A stretch of DNA of 64,000 bases from Bacteroidota bacterium (GTDB lineage: Bacteria; Bacteroidota; Ignavibacteria; Kryptoniales; JAKASW01), in contig JAKAMG010000007.1 of NCBI GenBank assembly GCA_021812985.1, positions 55,936-119,935 on the forward strand, in the 5' to 3' direction. The number at the start of each line of letters is the position of its first letter. Position 1 is the first letter of the stretch. Below the pieces are notes generated by a model that was not told the DNA's origin, ran no database searches, and saw only the letters and a program-made list of their open reading frames with translations. A program made the translations under genes and the position numbers. Shown piece by piece: positions 19,069 through 28,252 of the stretch.

Positions 19069-20086
19069 TTTAAGAAGTGACACCGTCACCCGGCCGACCA
19101 AGGAAATGCGAAAGGCGATGGCAGATGCGGAGGTCGGCGATGACGTGTTCGGTGAGGACCCGACTGTCAATCGGCTTCAGGAGACTGTGGCGGGTTTGCT
19201 GGGAAAAGAGAGCGCCCTTTACGTACCGAGCGGCGTTATGTCCAACCAGCTCGCTCTCAAGACCCATACATCTCCTGGCGATGAAGTCATAGTCGAAAAG
19301 GATTCCCACATTTTCAACTACGAGACGGGCGCACCGGCCCTTCTGTCCGGGATTCAACTCAATCCAGTGCCGGGCGTTCGAGGTGTGATGAACACCATGG
19401 ATGTGGAAGCTGCCATCAGGCCAAATGTTTACTACATGATGCCGACCCGTCTCGTCTGCCTTGAAAACACGCACAACCGGGGCGGCGGCAGTATCTATCC
19501 GCTGAACGTCATCGACGAGATAAGAGATGTCGTTTCTAGGAACGGTTTGGCGTACCACCTTGATGGGGCCAGGCTGTGGAACGCTTCGGTGGCGACCGGA
19601 ATCAAAGTTTCAGAATATGCCCGCAGATTTGACTCTGTCTCGGTCTGCTTGTCGAAAGGGCTTGGCGCTCCGGTGGGATCTGTTCTTTCCGGCACGAAAG
19701 AGTACATCGGGCGCGCGAAGAGGTTCCGGAAGATCTTTGGCGGCGGCATGCGTCAGGCAGGAGTCCTCGCTGCAGCCGGACTCTATGCTTTGGAGCATAA
19801 TTTCCAAAGACTCGCCGAAGACCATGAGAAGGCGAGGACGTTTGCCTCCATGCTCGCCCAATCTTCACGTTTCGAGATCAACGTCGCACATGTCGAGACT
19901 AACATCGTTATCTTCGGCGTGTCGGGAGTGAAGGATGTGGATAAGTTCATCGCTGACGCCAAATCGATGGGAATACTCCTATCGGCTGGAAGCGCCGGCA
20001 AGATAAGGGCTGTGACACATCTTGATGTCACGCTTGAGCAGGTAAAGAAGGCCGCTGAGATTCTGACGACCCATAAGTTCAGCTGA
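19055..20086 (+). CDS. Low-specificity L-threonine aldolase, apparent ACG start
   Basis: This PLP enzyme cleaves threonine/allo-threonine to glycine and acetaldehyde. The N-terminal family motif [13 protein letters not shown] is encoded from 19061, but the first ATG in frame is at 19106, after that motif. In frame upstream there is no ATG, GTG or TTG. A GAGGAG site at 19041-19046 sits eight bases before an ACG at 19055, which would give 343 aa. The PLP lysine is K201 ([11 protein letters not shown]), and [11 protein letters not shown] is intact. Either a non-AUG start coupled to lnt or an ATG-to-ACG change or error explains this. The enzyme call is firm, the start is not. Confidence 0.85.
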   Translation, partial: TDYIDLRSDTVTRPTKEMRKAMADAEVGDDVFGEDPTVNRLQETVAGLLGKESALYVPSGVMSNQLALKTHTSPGDEVIVEKDSHIFNYETGAPALLSGIQLNPVPGVRGVMNTMDVEAAIRPNVYYMMPTRLVCLENTHNRGGGSIYPLNVIDEIRDVVSRNGLAYHLDGARLWNASVATGIKVSEYARRFDSVSVCLSKGLGAPVGSVLSGTKEYIGRAKRFRKIFGGGMRQAGVLAAAGLYALEHNFQRLAEDHEKARTFASMLAQSSRFEINVAHVETNIVIFGVSGVKDVDKFIADAKSMGILLSAGSAGKIRAVTHLDVTLEQVKKAAEILTTHKFS

Positions 20087-20098
20087 AATTCCCATCAG

Positions 20099-21592
20099 AT
20101 GCCCCCTACCACGGAACGAATCCCCAGCCTGAATGAGCTGAAGGCCGCAAGGTCGGCAGGGTACACGCACTATCCTGTAGTCCTCGAGACACTGGAAGAC
20201 ATATACACTCCAGTCGGCCTTTATATGAAAATCAGGACGCTGGGGAAGAGAAGCTTCCTTCTCGAGAGCGCTGAAGGGGGCGAAAACATCGGTCGGTATT
20301 CCTTTATGGGGGTCAATCCGTTTTCGACATTCAAGGTGGAAAATGGCAGGGTGACTATCGACGGACGTCAGCTCCATGATGGATCGAACCCGGTAGCAGA
20401 GCTAAGAAACTACTTTTCCAAAGTCAAAGTGTTTCCAGTCAGGAACTTGCCGAGACTTGCGGGGGGTGCAGTTGGATATTTTGGATATGACTTCGTGAAA
20501 TACGTCGAGGCCGTTCCTATACGCGAAGCCGCCAAATCAGCTCCGGACGTACTTCTTGATTTCTACGACACCATCATCGCTGTCGACAACCTCAAACGGA
20601 GGATAGTCCTCGTGACGCTCCTCCCGCTCGAAGGGGAAGCGTCTAAGTTGTCGACTTTACTAGAAGAGCGCGTGCAATACCTCAACAACATTATCCGCAT
20701 TGCTGAAGAGGATGGGAACACATCCCAGGCGGAAAAGTGCATCGTAGGCGAACCGTCTTTCAATATGACTAAAGAGCGGTATAAGGAAATCGTGTCGCGC
20801 GCGAAGGATTACATAGTCGACGGGGATATCTTCCAGGTCGTCCTCTCACAGCGTGCTGAGTTTCAGCTAAAGGGGGATCCATTCCTTTTGTACCGCAGTG
20901 TCCGCGGCCTGAATCCGTCTCCGTACATGTTTTACCTGCAATGTGGCGGGGAACGGGAGGATATCGCGGTCATAGGTTCGTCGCCTGAAATGTTTGTGCG
21001 AAAAGACGGCGAGAAGATCGAGATGAGGCCGATCGCAGGGACGAGTCCTCGTGGGTCGACGATGGAGGAGGACGAGGTACTCACGGCCAGGCTTCTCAAG
21101 GACGAGAAGGAAAAAGCGGAGCACATAATGCTCGTCGATCTTGGAAGAAACGATATTGGCCGCGTCGCCGCCACCGGCACAGTCAGGGTTGAGAATTTCA
21201 TGCACGTCGAAAAGTTCTCACATGTCATGCATATAGTTTCGGACGTGGTGGGAAGCATAGACGTTGGAAAAGACGCGGTCGAAACGCTTGCCGCATGTTT
21301 TCCGGCAGGGACGCTGAGCGGAGCGCCAAAGGTTCGGGCCATGGAAATAATCTCGGAGCTTGAGGAAACGCCCCGCGGCATCTATGGTGGCGCGGTCGGC
21401 TATATCGACTTCAACAACAACATGGACACTTGCATTGCGATACGAACCTATGTGGTCCAGGGTGATACCGCGTACCTTCAGGCGGGGGCCGGTATTGTCT
21501 ACGACTCCAACCCGGCTCGCGAATTCGATGAGACCCTGAACAAGATGAAGGCTAACCTGGAAGCCTTGAAGATCCTCAGGGATTTCAAATGA
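20099..21592 (+). CDS. trpE: Anthranilate synthase component I
   Basis: This is the chorismate-binding subunit that makes anthranilate for tryptophan. At 497 aa it carries the full chorismate-binding block: FQVVLSQRAEF, IGSSPEMFVR, RPIAGTSPRG, HIMLVDLGRNDIGRVA, and FPAGTLSGAPKVRAMEII. The N-terminal ESAEGGENIGRYSFMG segment holds the usual tryptophan-feedback region (LLES). It starts 12 bp after the threonine aldolase and overlaps trpG by four bases. No trpDCFBA follows, so the pathway is split in this genome. Para-aminobenzoate synthase is the alternative, but the length and N-terminus fit TrpE. Confidence 0.92.
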   Translation: MPPTTERIPSLNELKAARSAGYTHYPVVLETLEDIYTPVGLYMKIRTLGKRSFLLESAEGGENIGRYSFMGVNPFSTFKVENGRVTIDGRQLHDGSNPVAELRNYFSKVKVFPVRNLPRLAGGAVGYFGYDFVKYVEAVPIREAAKSAPDVLLDFYDTIIAVDNLKRRIVLVTLLPLEGEASKLSTLLEERVQYLNNIIRIAEEDGNTSQAEKCIVGEPSFNMTKERYKEIVSRAKDYIVDGDIFQVVLSQRAEFQLKGDPFLLYRSVRGLNPSPYMFYLQCGGEREDIAVIGSSPEMFVRKDGEKIEMRPIAGTSPRGSTMEEDEVLTARLLKDEKEKAEHIMLVDLGRNDIGRVAATGTVRVENFMHVEKFSHVMHIVSDVVGSIDVGKDAVETLAACFPAGTLSGAPKVRAMEIISELEETPRGIYGGAVGYIDFNNNMDTCIAIRTYVVQGDTAYLQAGAGIVYDSNPAREFDETLNKMKANLEALKILRDFK

Positions 21593-22158
21593 TCCTTCTG
21601 ATAGACAACTACGATTCGTTCACTTACAATCTGTACCAGTATCTTTCAGAACTGGGCGCGGAGGTCGTCGTGACCCGGAATGATAAGATATCGGTCGGTG
21701 ACATTCGCGGGAAGAAGCCGGAAGCAATTGTGATTTCTCCAGGCCCCAAAACCCCTTCCGAAGCCGGGGTATCGGAGGAGGTCATACGCGAGTTCCATAA
21801 GACCGTTCCGATACTCGGGGTCTGTCTCGGTCATCAGGCGATCGGAGAAGTGTTTGGTGGACGAATCGTCAAGGCCCCGGTTCCAATGCACGGTAAGATT
21901 TCACAAATACTCCACAACGGAAGATCTATCTTCACTTCTCTTCCGATTCCGTTTCCGGCCACCAGGTACCACTCCCTGATAGTATCTCGTGATGATTTCC
22001 CCACAAGTCTCGAGGCAATCGCATGGACCGAAGACGATCTGGTCATGGGTCTTAGGCACAGGGATTATCCCACTGTCGGGGTACAGTTCCATCCTGAGTC
22101 GGTAATGACGGAACATGGTAAGGCGCTTCTCAAGAACTTTTTGGACGGAAGGATTTAA
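21589..22158 (+). CDS. trpG: Anthranilate synthase component II (glutamine amidotransferase)
   Basis: The 189-aa class I glutaminase subunit delivers ammonia to TrpE. The triad is C79 (GVCLGHQAIG), H168 and E170 (QFHPESVMTEHG). MILLIDNYDSFTYNLYQYL is the standard N-terminus. Coupled to trpE by an ATGA overlap. Such subunits are often shared with PabB; with no pabB nearby an amphibolic role is possible. Confidence 0.93.
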   Translation: MILLIDNYDSFTYNLYQYLSELGAEVVVTRNDKISVGDIRGKKPEAIVISPGPKTPSEAGVSEEVIREFHKTVPILGVCLGHQAIGEVFGGRIVKAPVPMHGKISQILHNGRSIFTSLPIPFPATRYHSLIVSRDDFPTSLEAIAWTEDDLVMGLRHRDYPTVGVQFHPESVMTEHGKALLKNFLDGRI

Positions 22159-22863
22159 ATGAGCACTATAATAAACAACGCGCAGAACGGCGACAGGTTG
22201 TCTCTACTTGAGGCACGGCAACGCGACATCTGGCGCATATTCAAGATCATGTCGGAATTTGTGGACGGCTTTGACCTTCTGAGCAGGGCCGCCCCGGCGG
22301 TGTCGATATTCGGATCCGCAAGGATGAAGCCGGGCAGCAAGTATTATGAGATGACGCGCCAGGTCGCATTTGAGCTCTCAAAGACTGGATACGCCATAGT
22401 CAGTGGGGGAGGAGGCGGTCTAATGGAGGCCGCGAACCGCGGTGCCAAAGAAGCCGGAGGCGAATCGATTGGCCTCAATATTGAACTCCCGTTCGAACAG
22501 AAATCGAACGACTTCATTGATCCAGACAAGCTTATGACGTTTCAGCACTTCTTCGTGCGTAAGGTCATGTTCGTCAAGTACGCTCAGGGGTTCGTCGTCA
22601 TGCCCGGAGGGTACGGCACTGTCGATGAGTTTTCTGAAGCCATAACCCTCATCCAGACCAAGAAGACTAAGAAGTTTCCTGTTGTGTTGATGGGAAGCTC
22701 GTATTGGAAGAAAATGCTCGAGTGGATGACTGAGACTGCCCTTGAAGAAGGATGTATTGCAAAGGAAGATCTCGACATCTTTCATGTTTGCGACGAGCCG
22801 AGTGAAGCAGTTGAGATAATAAAGGAGTTTGGAATCAGACATGGATACGTCACCAACTTCTAG
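22159..22863 (+). CDS. LOG family protein (TIGR00730-like nucleotide 5'-monophosphate phosphoribohydrolase)
   Basis: This is a 234-aa cytoplasmic Rossmann-fold protein of the 'lysine decarboxylase-like' LOG family. The diagnostic motifs are SGGGGGLMEAANRGA and PGGYGTVDEFSEAIT. Family members cleave AMP-type nucleotides to free base and ribose phosphate (cytokinin activation in plants); the older label lysine decarboxylase is wrong. It starts on the base after the trpG stop and overlaps the next gene by 23 bases. The substrate in this organism is unknown. Confidence 0.88.
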   Translation: MSTIINNAQNGDRLSLLEARQRDIWRIFKIMSEFVDGFDLLSRAAPAVSIFGSARMKPGSKYYEMTRQVAFELSKTGYAIVSGGGGGLMEAANRGAKEAGGESIGLNIELPFEQKSNDFIDPDKLMTFQHFFVRKVMFVKYAQGFVVMPGGYGTVDEFSEAITLIQTKKTKKFPVVLMGSSYWKKMLEWMTETALEEGCIAKEDLDIFHVCDEPSEAVEIIKEFGIRHGYVTNF

Positions 22864-23992
22864 GCGGTTCTGGCTTGTCGCCCTTCCTTTGTTAGCGTTC
22901 CTTGCGATTGGTCTCGGGATTGTCACCAGGGGTTTCGAACTCTACCCGACTCCCATGAAAATGTCGTCACCGTCGCCGCAGGTGAGTCGCCTGTCAGTTT
23001 ACAGAATACCGGATTCTCTCAATTTCTGCGGAGAAAGAATGCCTCTCGAGAAACCGGATGTCCGCGAGAGGATGGAGCAGGCCTTCTATGTGGAACTGTC
23101 GGACGCCCAGATTATTCTCGACCTCAAACGGAGTACGAAGTACTTTCCCTACATCGAGGAGAGGATTAGACAGAAGAATCTGCCTGAAGATCTCAAGTAC
23201 CTTCCCGTTGCCGAAAGCGCACTCAGAAACCTCGTATCGAGCCGTGGAGCTGCTGGGATTTGGCAGTTCACGGAGGCGACGGCGAAGAGATACGGCTTGC
23301 AGGTCAATCGGTACGTGGATGAAAGGTACAATTTTGAGAAGGCCACCAATGCCGCTCTCGATTACCTCAGCGACCTGCACAACTCTTTGGGAAGTTGGAC
23401 GCTCGCCGTGGCAGCGTATAACATGGGGAAGGGCGGACTTGAATCCACCGTAGATTATCAGATGTCCAGGGATTATTACCGGCTGTTCCTGAATGACGAG
23501 ACGTCCAGGTTCGTTTTTAGGATCGTCGCGCTGAAGGAGGTCATTTCTCATTATAAGAAATACGGGTTTGATCTGACTCCGAAGGATTTTTACACAATGC
23601 CGTCTACTCAGGATATTCCTGTCGAAACGGTATCAAACCTTGCTGAGTGGTCGAAGGAGCACGGTGTCAGCTACAAGGAAGTAAAGTATCTAAATCCGTG
23701 GATTCGGGAACGGGAGCTCCCTCGCGGCGAATGGGTCATTAAACTCCCTCAGAGCTCAACGTCAATACCAGTGATAACTGGGCTTCCTCAACATATCGAT
23801 TCGACCGAATCTGCTAACAAGAGCGTTGCATACAGAGTAAGGCCGGGAGATTCGCTCTCGAGGATTGCCAAACTATACCGCGTCTCAGTAAAAGACCTCG
23901 TTGAGTGGAATGGCATCGGCGAAACACGCTCAATTCGCGCCGGCCAGAAGATAAGCATCATTATCAACAACGCAGGTCGGAAGGTAAATTAA
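22841..23992 (+). CDS. Membrane-bound lytic transglycosylase with LysM domain (MltD-like)
   Basis: This 383-aa peptidoglycan-cleaving enzyme has an N-terminal TM/signal segment (residues 8-27), an SLT domain at about 105-235 with catalytic E125 (PVAESAL), GAAGIWQFTEATAKRYGL and AVAAYNMGKGG, and a C-terminal LysM domain at about 333-378 (YRVRPGDSLSRIAKLYRVS). The ATG at 22841 is preferred over an in-frame TTG at 22829, which touches the AAGGAG site. It is the last gene of the tightly packed run starting at 12321. It acts in the periplasm on murein. Confidence 0.9.
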   Translation: MDTSPTSRRFWLVALPLLAFLAIGLGIVTRGFELYPTPMKMSSPSPQVSRLSVYRIPDSLNFCGERMPLEKPDVRERMEQAFYVELSDAQIILDLKRSTKYFPYIEERIRQKNLPEDLKYLPVAESALRNLVSSRGAAGIWQFTEATAKRYGLQVNRYVDERYNFEKATNAALDYLSDLHNSLGSWTLAVAAYNMGKGGLESTVDYQMSRDYYRLFLNDETSRFVFRIVALKEVISHYKKYGFDLTPKDFYTMPSTQDIPVETVSNLAEWSKEHGVSYKEVKYLNPWIRERELPRGEWVIKLPQSSTSIPVITGLPQHIDSTESANKSVAYRVRPGDSLSRIAKLYRVSVKDLVEWNGIGETRSIRAGQKISIIINNAGRKVN

Positions 23993-23997
23993 CTGCG

Positions 23998-24498
23998 GTG
24001 AATTCCCCGCGTGGTGTCCATCATCCAGCGCGAGATCATCACATTCAGCTGAACGGATTGACGCAAACTCTTGCAAGATGCTTCCGAATAGATGATGCAT
24101 CACATTGCGATGCGGCAAATCTCGATACAACTGGCCTAATTAGCTACCAGATCTACTTTGTGGCGTTGCGTACCACAGTTGCTACGATTGGCCGTCTCGG
24201 CACGTACTTGTTTCCAGCCGGTCATTATGTCTACACGGGAAGCGCTAAAAGGAATATTATAGAGAGAGTCGCCAGGCACCTTTCAACTGTAAAGAGACTG
24301 CATTGGCACATAGATTATTTTCTCTCCGCTTGTGAACCGAAGCACGAAAGGATCGTCTTATCTGGAAGAGATGAGTGCTCCCTAAACGCAAGCACGGAAG
24401 GAGAAGTGATAGTCCCGGGCTTCGGATCAACCGATTGCCGGGCCGGATGCGGGAGCCACTTGAAACTACTGCGCCGCACGGAGGAAAGCCAATGTTGA
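23998..24498 (+). CDS. GIY-YIG nuclease-like protein, DUF123 type; start uncertain
   Basis: The conserved part runs from about 24136: Y-x-Y-F-V-A-L, then IGRLGTYLFPAGHYVYTGSAKRN, RHLSTVKRLHWHIDYFL, and near the end GFGSTDCRAGCGSHL. This is the DUF123 branch of the GIY-YIG fold, small proteins of unknown function in many bacteria and archaea. No ATG occurs in frame between the upstream stop and the domain except one inside the previous gene. GTG at 23998 and TTG at 24058 are the candidates, neither with a good ribosome site. The ~45 residues before the domain look non-conserved, so the start could be wrong or the gene decaying. Confidence 0.65.
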   Translation: MNSPRGVHHPARDHHIQLNGLTQTLARCFRIDDASHCDAANLDTTGLISYQIYFVALRTTVATIGRLGTYLFPAGHYVYTGSAKRNIIERVARHLSTVKRLHWHIDYFLSACEPKHERIVLSGRDECSLNASTEGEVIVPGFGSTDCRAGCGSHLKLLRRTEESQC

Positions 24499-24560
24499 GG
24501 GAGCGGGCGACAGAAATAACTTCGTCCAATATAGAGTGAAAACACATTGAGGAGGACCAA

Positions 24561-27500
24561 ATGACAAGTACCAGTAAATCCACAAGACTGTATGCTCTCA
24601 TAGGCATGATGGTCTTGTTTCCGCTTTGCGTCTTTGGATCGGCGAAAAATGATACGACGGACGTACTGCACAATATTAAGTTCAGGAACATCGGTCCGGC
24701 TGCGGCAGGCGGGAGGGTGAGCGCAGTAGTCGGAATTCCCGGTCAACCAAATATTTACTACGTAGGAGCGGCCGGCGGAGGAATCTTCAAGACCATAGAC
24801 GGAGGCATCTCCTGGAAACAGGTCTTCAAGCACGGCGCCACGTCGTCGATAGGCGCTATTGCGCTTGCGCCTTCCAATCCCAACTACGTCTGGGTCGGCA
24901 CCGGCGAGGCAAACCTCAGAAACGACATCATAACCGGCCGGGGGGTCTATTTTTCCCCTGACGCGGGAAAGTCATGGCAATTCATGGGACTAAGAGGCGT
25001 CGGTCAGATTTCACGAATCGTTGTGGACCCAACTGATCCGAATATTGTATTTGTTGCGGCGATCGGTCAGGCGTGGGCTCCAAACCCAGACAGAGGGGTC
25101 TTCAGGACAACCAACGGCGGCAAGACATGGGAGAAGGTACTCTTTGTGAACGATACGACAGGCGCATCATCTCTTGCAATGGACCCAGGCAACCCGAAGG
25201 TTCTGTTTGCAGGCATGTGGCAGGTGCGCCGATACCCGTGGATGCTCGACGACGGAGGAGACGGAAGCGGACTTTACAGGTCAACCGATGGCGGGACGAG
25301 CTGGAAGAAGCTCACGAAAGGACTTCCCACTGGAATGCTTGGGAGAATCGCCGTGGCGGCCGCGCCGAGCAACCCGGAACACGTTTACGCCCTGATCGAA
25401 TCCAAGAAAGGCATGCTTTGGGACTCCGGAGATTTAGGTGACCATTGGCATCTTGTCACCAACAATCATGATCTTGACGTCAGGCCGTTTTATTTTTCGA
25501 ATTTTATAGTGTCTCCTGACAATGATAACAAGCTTTTCTTCCTGTCCTTCCTGATCACCGAATCGACGGATGGCGGCAAGACAGTAAAGAATGTCAACGG
25601 CGATGTCCACGTTGACCACCACGCCATCTGGATCGATCCAGATAATGCGAACCGCATCATCATAGGCAACGATGGCGGTGCGTTTTTATCAGTCGATGGC
25701 GCCAAGACGTGGAGATTCCTAAACAATCTTCCGATAGAGCAGTTCTATCAGGTGGCCGTCGATAGCAGTAAGCCGTTCAATCTTGGGGGCGGTCTCCAGG
25801 ACAACAATGCGTGGTACGGCGTGTCATCAAACCTCAACGGCGGCGGAGTCACCGGTCAGAATTGGTTTGTCGTGGCTGGAGGTGACGGTGAGTACGTAGT
25901 ACCGGCGCCAAGCGACCCGAACATTGTCTATGCCGAATCACAGGACGGCTATCTGAAGCGTTTGGACTTGAAGACCGGTCTCTCAAGCTACATCAGACCT
26001 TATTATTACGATTCGCCCGACATGCCTCCGTCACAGCTGAAGTATCGCTTCAATTGGACTACTCCGATAGCTGTCTCCGCCACTGACGCGAACGAGGTGT
26101 TCGTAGGAGCCAATGTCCTCTTCAAGTCGTTCGACGGAGGACAACATTGGACGGTGATTAGCCCGGACCTCACTAGGAATGACAAGTCAAAGCAGCGTCC
26201 GAGCGGCGGTCCGATCAATCTGGACATAAGCGGTGCCGAGAATTATGATACTATTCTGTCCATTGCGATTTCTCCTCTCGATTCAAATATCATATGGGTT
26301 GGCACAGATGATGGCCTTGTGCAGCTGACCAAGGATGGTGGCCAGCACTGGGAAAATGTCGCGAAGACAATACCGCATCTTCCGGAATGGGGACGCGTGT
26401 ACCAAGTAGATCCGTCTCCGTTCGATCCGGCCTCATGCTATATCACGGTAGATCTCCACGAGATGAACAACAATAAGCCTTACGTCTTTAAGACAGATAA
26501 TTATGGGAAATCGTGGACTTCAATTGCAGCCGGATTACCTGACGACTACCCGGTGCACGTCGTTCGCGAGGACCCCAACACACGCGGATTCCTTGTCGCA
26601 GGAACGGATGCTGGGCTTTATTATTCGCGGAATGACGGAAAGAAATGGGAGCAGATCAAAAGCAACTTCCCAACGGCCTGTGTATACGACCTCAAGTTAG
26701 AGAAACATACACACGATCTGGTCGTGGCCACTCACGGCAACGGCATTTTCATACTCGACAACATCACGCCGCTCGAAGAGCTTGACAGTAAGGTGAGTTC
26801 CGAGCCGTTTCATCTGTTTAGCGCCTTGCCGGCGTACATGTACCATTTCAGATACAAGGATGCCTTCAACGATTTGAGCACTTACTCCGCGCCGAACGAG
26901 CCGAACGGCGTAATGCTCGACTACTATCTTCGCGACACTCTTGCGACTACACCTAAGATTGAGAAGGAACACAAGACTCCGATTCGCTTTGACATCAGTG
27001 ATGCGGCCGGCAATCATGTCGCAACCTTATATGGGCCTGACAAGAGAGGGATAAACAGGCTTGCATGGAACATGAGATATCAGAGCGCGGCACCGCTCAA
27101 AGTCGACGCGAAGATGGCGGCGAAGGCAAATCCGTTCTCGACCGGCGGGCCGATGGTCACGCCGGGAAAATACACGATTGTCGCCACGGTCGACGGAAAG
27201 ACGCAGACAGTTCAAACTCACGTCTACCCGGATCCAAGGTTCACAGTTCCATCTGATTACTTCACTTCGAACGCGACTACCGGTCTTCGGTCCCGTAATC
27301 AAGTATCGGCACTCAATCAGATGCTTAACCGGATTCGGAACATACAAGAACAAATCTCGACGATTAGGACATCTCTTTCCAATGATGAACCCGGAATGAA
27401 GGCCGGAAAGTATAAATCTATAATAGACGGGATGGATTCCGTCGAAAAGAAGCTGGTGGCCGTCAGAGATACAGTTTATTCGAAGGATGTCCAGCACGAC

Positions 27501-27761
27501 GTGGGTGAGGATGACATTCACGACTTCACGCATTTGACTTCACGCCTGACCGGAATGATGTATAATTTCACGTCTCCTTATTCCGGTCTACCGAGCGATG
27601 TGGTGATGCAGACATTTGCCGAATTGGGGAAGGAGCTGCACACCGAACTCGGCAGTTTCAACGGCATACTAGAGAAGGACATTCCTAGTTTTAACTCAGC
27701 CGCATTGAAAGTTGGCGCGCCGACAATCTTCGCCGGACCCGACATTCAGGTAGCGAAATGA
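24561..27761 (+). CDS. Secreted BNR/sortilin-like beta-propeller protein
   Basis: A 1066-aa exported protein. A signal peptide covers residues 1-27 (hydrophobic core MMVLFPLCVFG). At least nine Asp-box/BNR-like turns follow, e.g. GGISWKQV, AGKSWQFM, GGKTWEKV, GGTSWKKL, GAKTWRFL, GGQHWTVI, GGQHWENV, YGKSWTSI, and DGKKWEQI, over about residues 40-720. This gives one or two beta-propellers of the sortilin/VPS10 type. The last 300 residues have a beta-sandwich part and a helical tail. No sialidase catalytic set is evident, so glycosidase activity should not be assumed. An excellent GAGGAGG site precedes the ATG, and a terminator follows. Confidence 0.85.
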   Translation: MTSTSKSTRLYALIGMMVLFPLCVFGSAKNDTTDVLHNIKFRNIGPAAAGGRVSAVVGIPGQPNIYYVGAAGGGIFKTIDGGISWKQVFKHGATSSIGAIALAPSNPNYVWVGTGEANLRNDIITGRGVYFSPDAGKSWQFMGLRGVGQISRIVVDPTDPNIVFVAAIGQAWAPNPDRGVFRTTNGGKTWEKVLFVNDTTGASSLAMDPGNPKVLFAGMWQVRRYPWMLDDGGDGSGLYRSTDGGTSWKKLTKGLPTGMLGRIAVAAAPSNPEHVYALIESKKGMLWDSGDLGDHWHLVTNNHDLDVRPFYFSNFIVSPDNDNKLFFLSFLITESTDGGKTVKNVNGDVHVDHHAIWIDPDNANRIIIGNDGGAFLSVDGAKTWRFLNNLPIEQFYQVAVDSSKPFNLGGGLQDNNAWYGVSSNLNGGGVTGQNWFVVAGGDGEYVVPAPSDPNIVYAESQDGYLKRLDLKTGLSSYIRPYYYDSPDMPPSQLKYRFNWTTPIAVSATDANEVFVGANVLFKSFDGGQHWTVISPDLTRNDKSKQRPSGGPINLDISGAENYDTILSIAISPLDSNIIWVGTDDGLVQLTKDGGQHWENVAKTIPHLPEWGRVYQVDPSPFDPASCYITVDLHEMNNNKPYVFKTDNYGKSWTSIAAGLPDDYPVHVVREDPNTRGFLVAGTDAGLYYSRNDGKKWEQIKSNFPTACVYDLKLEKHTHDLVVATHGNGIFILDNITPLEELDSKVSSEPFHLFSALPAYMYHFRYKDAFNDLSTYSAPNEPNGVMLDYYLRDTLATTPKIEKEHKTPIRFDISDAAGNHVATLYGPDKRGINRLAWNMRYQSAAPLKVDAKMAAKANPFSTGGPMVTPGKYTIVATVDGKTQTVQTHVYPDPRFTVPSDYFTSNATTGLRSRNQVSALNQMLNRIRNIQEQISTIRTSLSNDEPGMKAGKYKSIIDGMDSVEKKLVAVRDTVYSKDVQHDVGEDDIHDFTHLTSRLTGMMYNFTSPYSGLPSDVVMQTFAELGKELHTELGSFNGILEKDIPSFNSAALKVGAPTIFAGPDIQVAK

Positions 27762-27802
27762 GAGAACGTAAGCCGCAGTAGACGAAGCGAAGCTGTAACT
27801 GT

Positions 27803-27838
27803 GGAGGAGATTCGGAACCCGTTTCTCCTCCTTTATTT
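27803..27838 (+). terminator. Terminator after the BNR gene
   Basis: GGAGGAGA (27803-27810) pairs perfectly with TCTCCTCC (27824-27831); TTTATTTT follows. Confidence 0.85.
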
Positions 27839-28073
27839 TAAGTATGCTGGTTATAGAATCGGTGTTATGTTACCTTACGTTTCGTCCATCACAGAAACGG
27901 TGTCATTTCCATCAAAATTACCTAATTCGCTGCTGACACCCCCTCTTCTCGGCGCTCTCGATGTCTCGGTTCCTCTTTTGATTCCGTCTATCCTGTTTGC
28001 GGTACGACGTCCCTTATTTTTTTTTGTGAGGAGGTTTTGAGGTTGCATTGTGGGTTCTGCGTCGCTAAATTGC
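27839..28073. other. Gene-free leader region upstream of the TPP riboswitch
   Basis: No credible coding region. It must hold the promoter of the thiamine operon. The only structure I see is a short hairpin, CGTTTC (27878-27883) with GAAACG (27894-27899). A TTGATT near 27977 might be a -35 but no convincing -10 follows. Confidence 0.4.
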
Positions 28074-28158
28074 ACCTGTCCGTTAGGGGTGCTATCCCTG
28101 CAAAGGATGGCTGAGATAAACCCTACGAACCTGATCTGGGTAATTCCAGCGGAGGAAA
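28074..28158 (+). promoter_or_regulatory. TPP (THI-box) riboswitch
   Basis: The conserved thi-box is clear: GTTAGGGGTGC near 28082, GGCTGAGAT near 28110, ACCC, and AACCTGATCTGGGTAATTCCAGCGG ending near 28152 (read here as three separate blocks with P4/P5 between). These are the pyrimidine- and pyrophosphate-sensor helices of the aptamer. P1 would pair CCTGTCCG (28075-28082) with CGGAGG (28150-28155). The operon it heads contains a TonB receptor, thiamine pyrophosphokinase and a symporter, which confirms the ligand as thiamine pyrophosphate. Confidence 0.95.
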
Positions 28159-28179
28159 ATGGACGCTACTTCTCTGAAG

Positions 28180-28242
28180 CCGTTTCTCTTTTCAGCTGTT
28201 GGTTTGCCTGTCAGCTGGACTAGGAAACGGTTTATTGATTTT
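28180..28242 (+). terminator. Terminator-like expression platform of the TPP riboswitch
   Basis: CCGTTT (28180-28185) pairs with AAACGG (28225-28230), and CAGCTG (28193-28198) with CAGCTG (28212-28217), with two further pairs on each side of a 3x3 internal loop. TTTATTGATTTT follows. It lies between aptamer and receptor start, where a TPP-controlled attenuator is expected. The T tract is interrupted, so termination strength is uncertain. Confidence 0.6.
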
Positions 28243-28252
28243 AGGAGAAGTT

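Noticed and set aside
24561..27761. Sialidase or glycosyl hydrolase activity of the BNR protein
   Set aside because: Asp-box repeats alone do not show catalysis, and the Arg triad and Tyr/Glu pair of sialidases are not evident.
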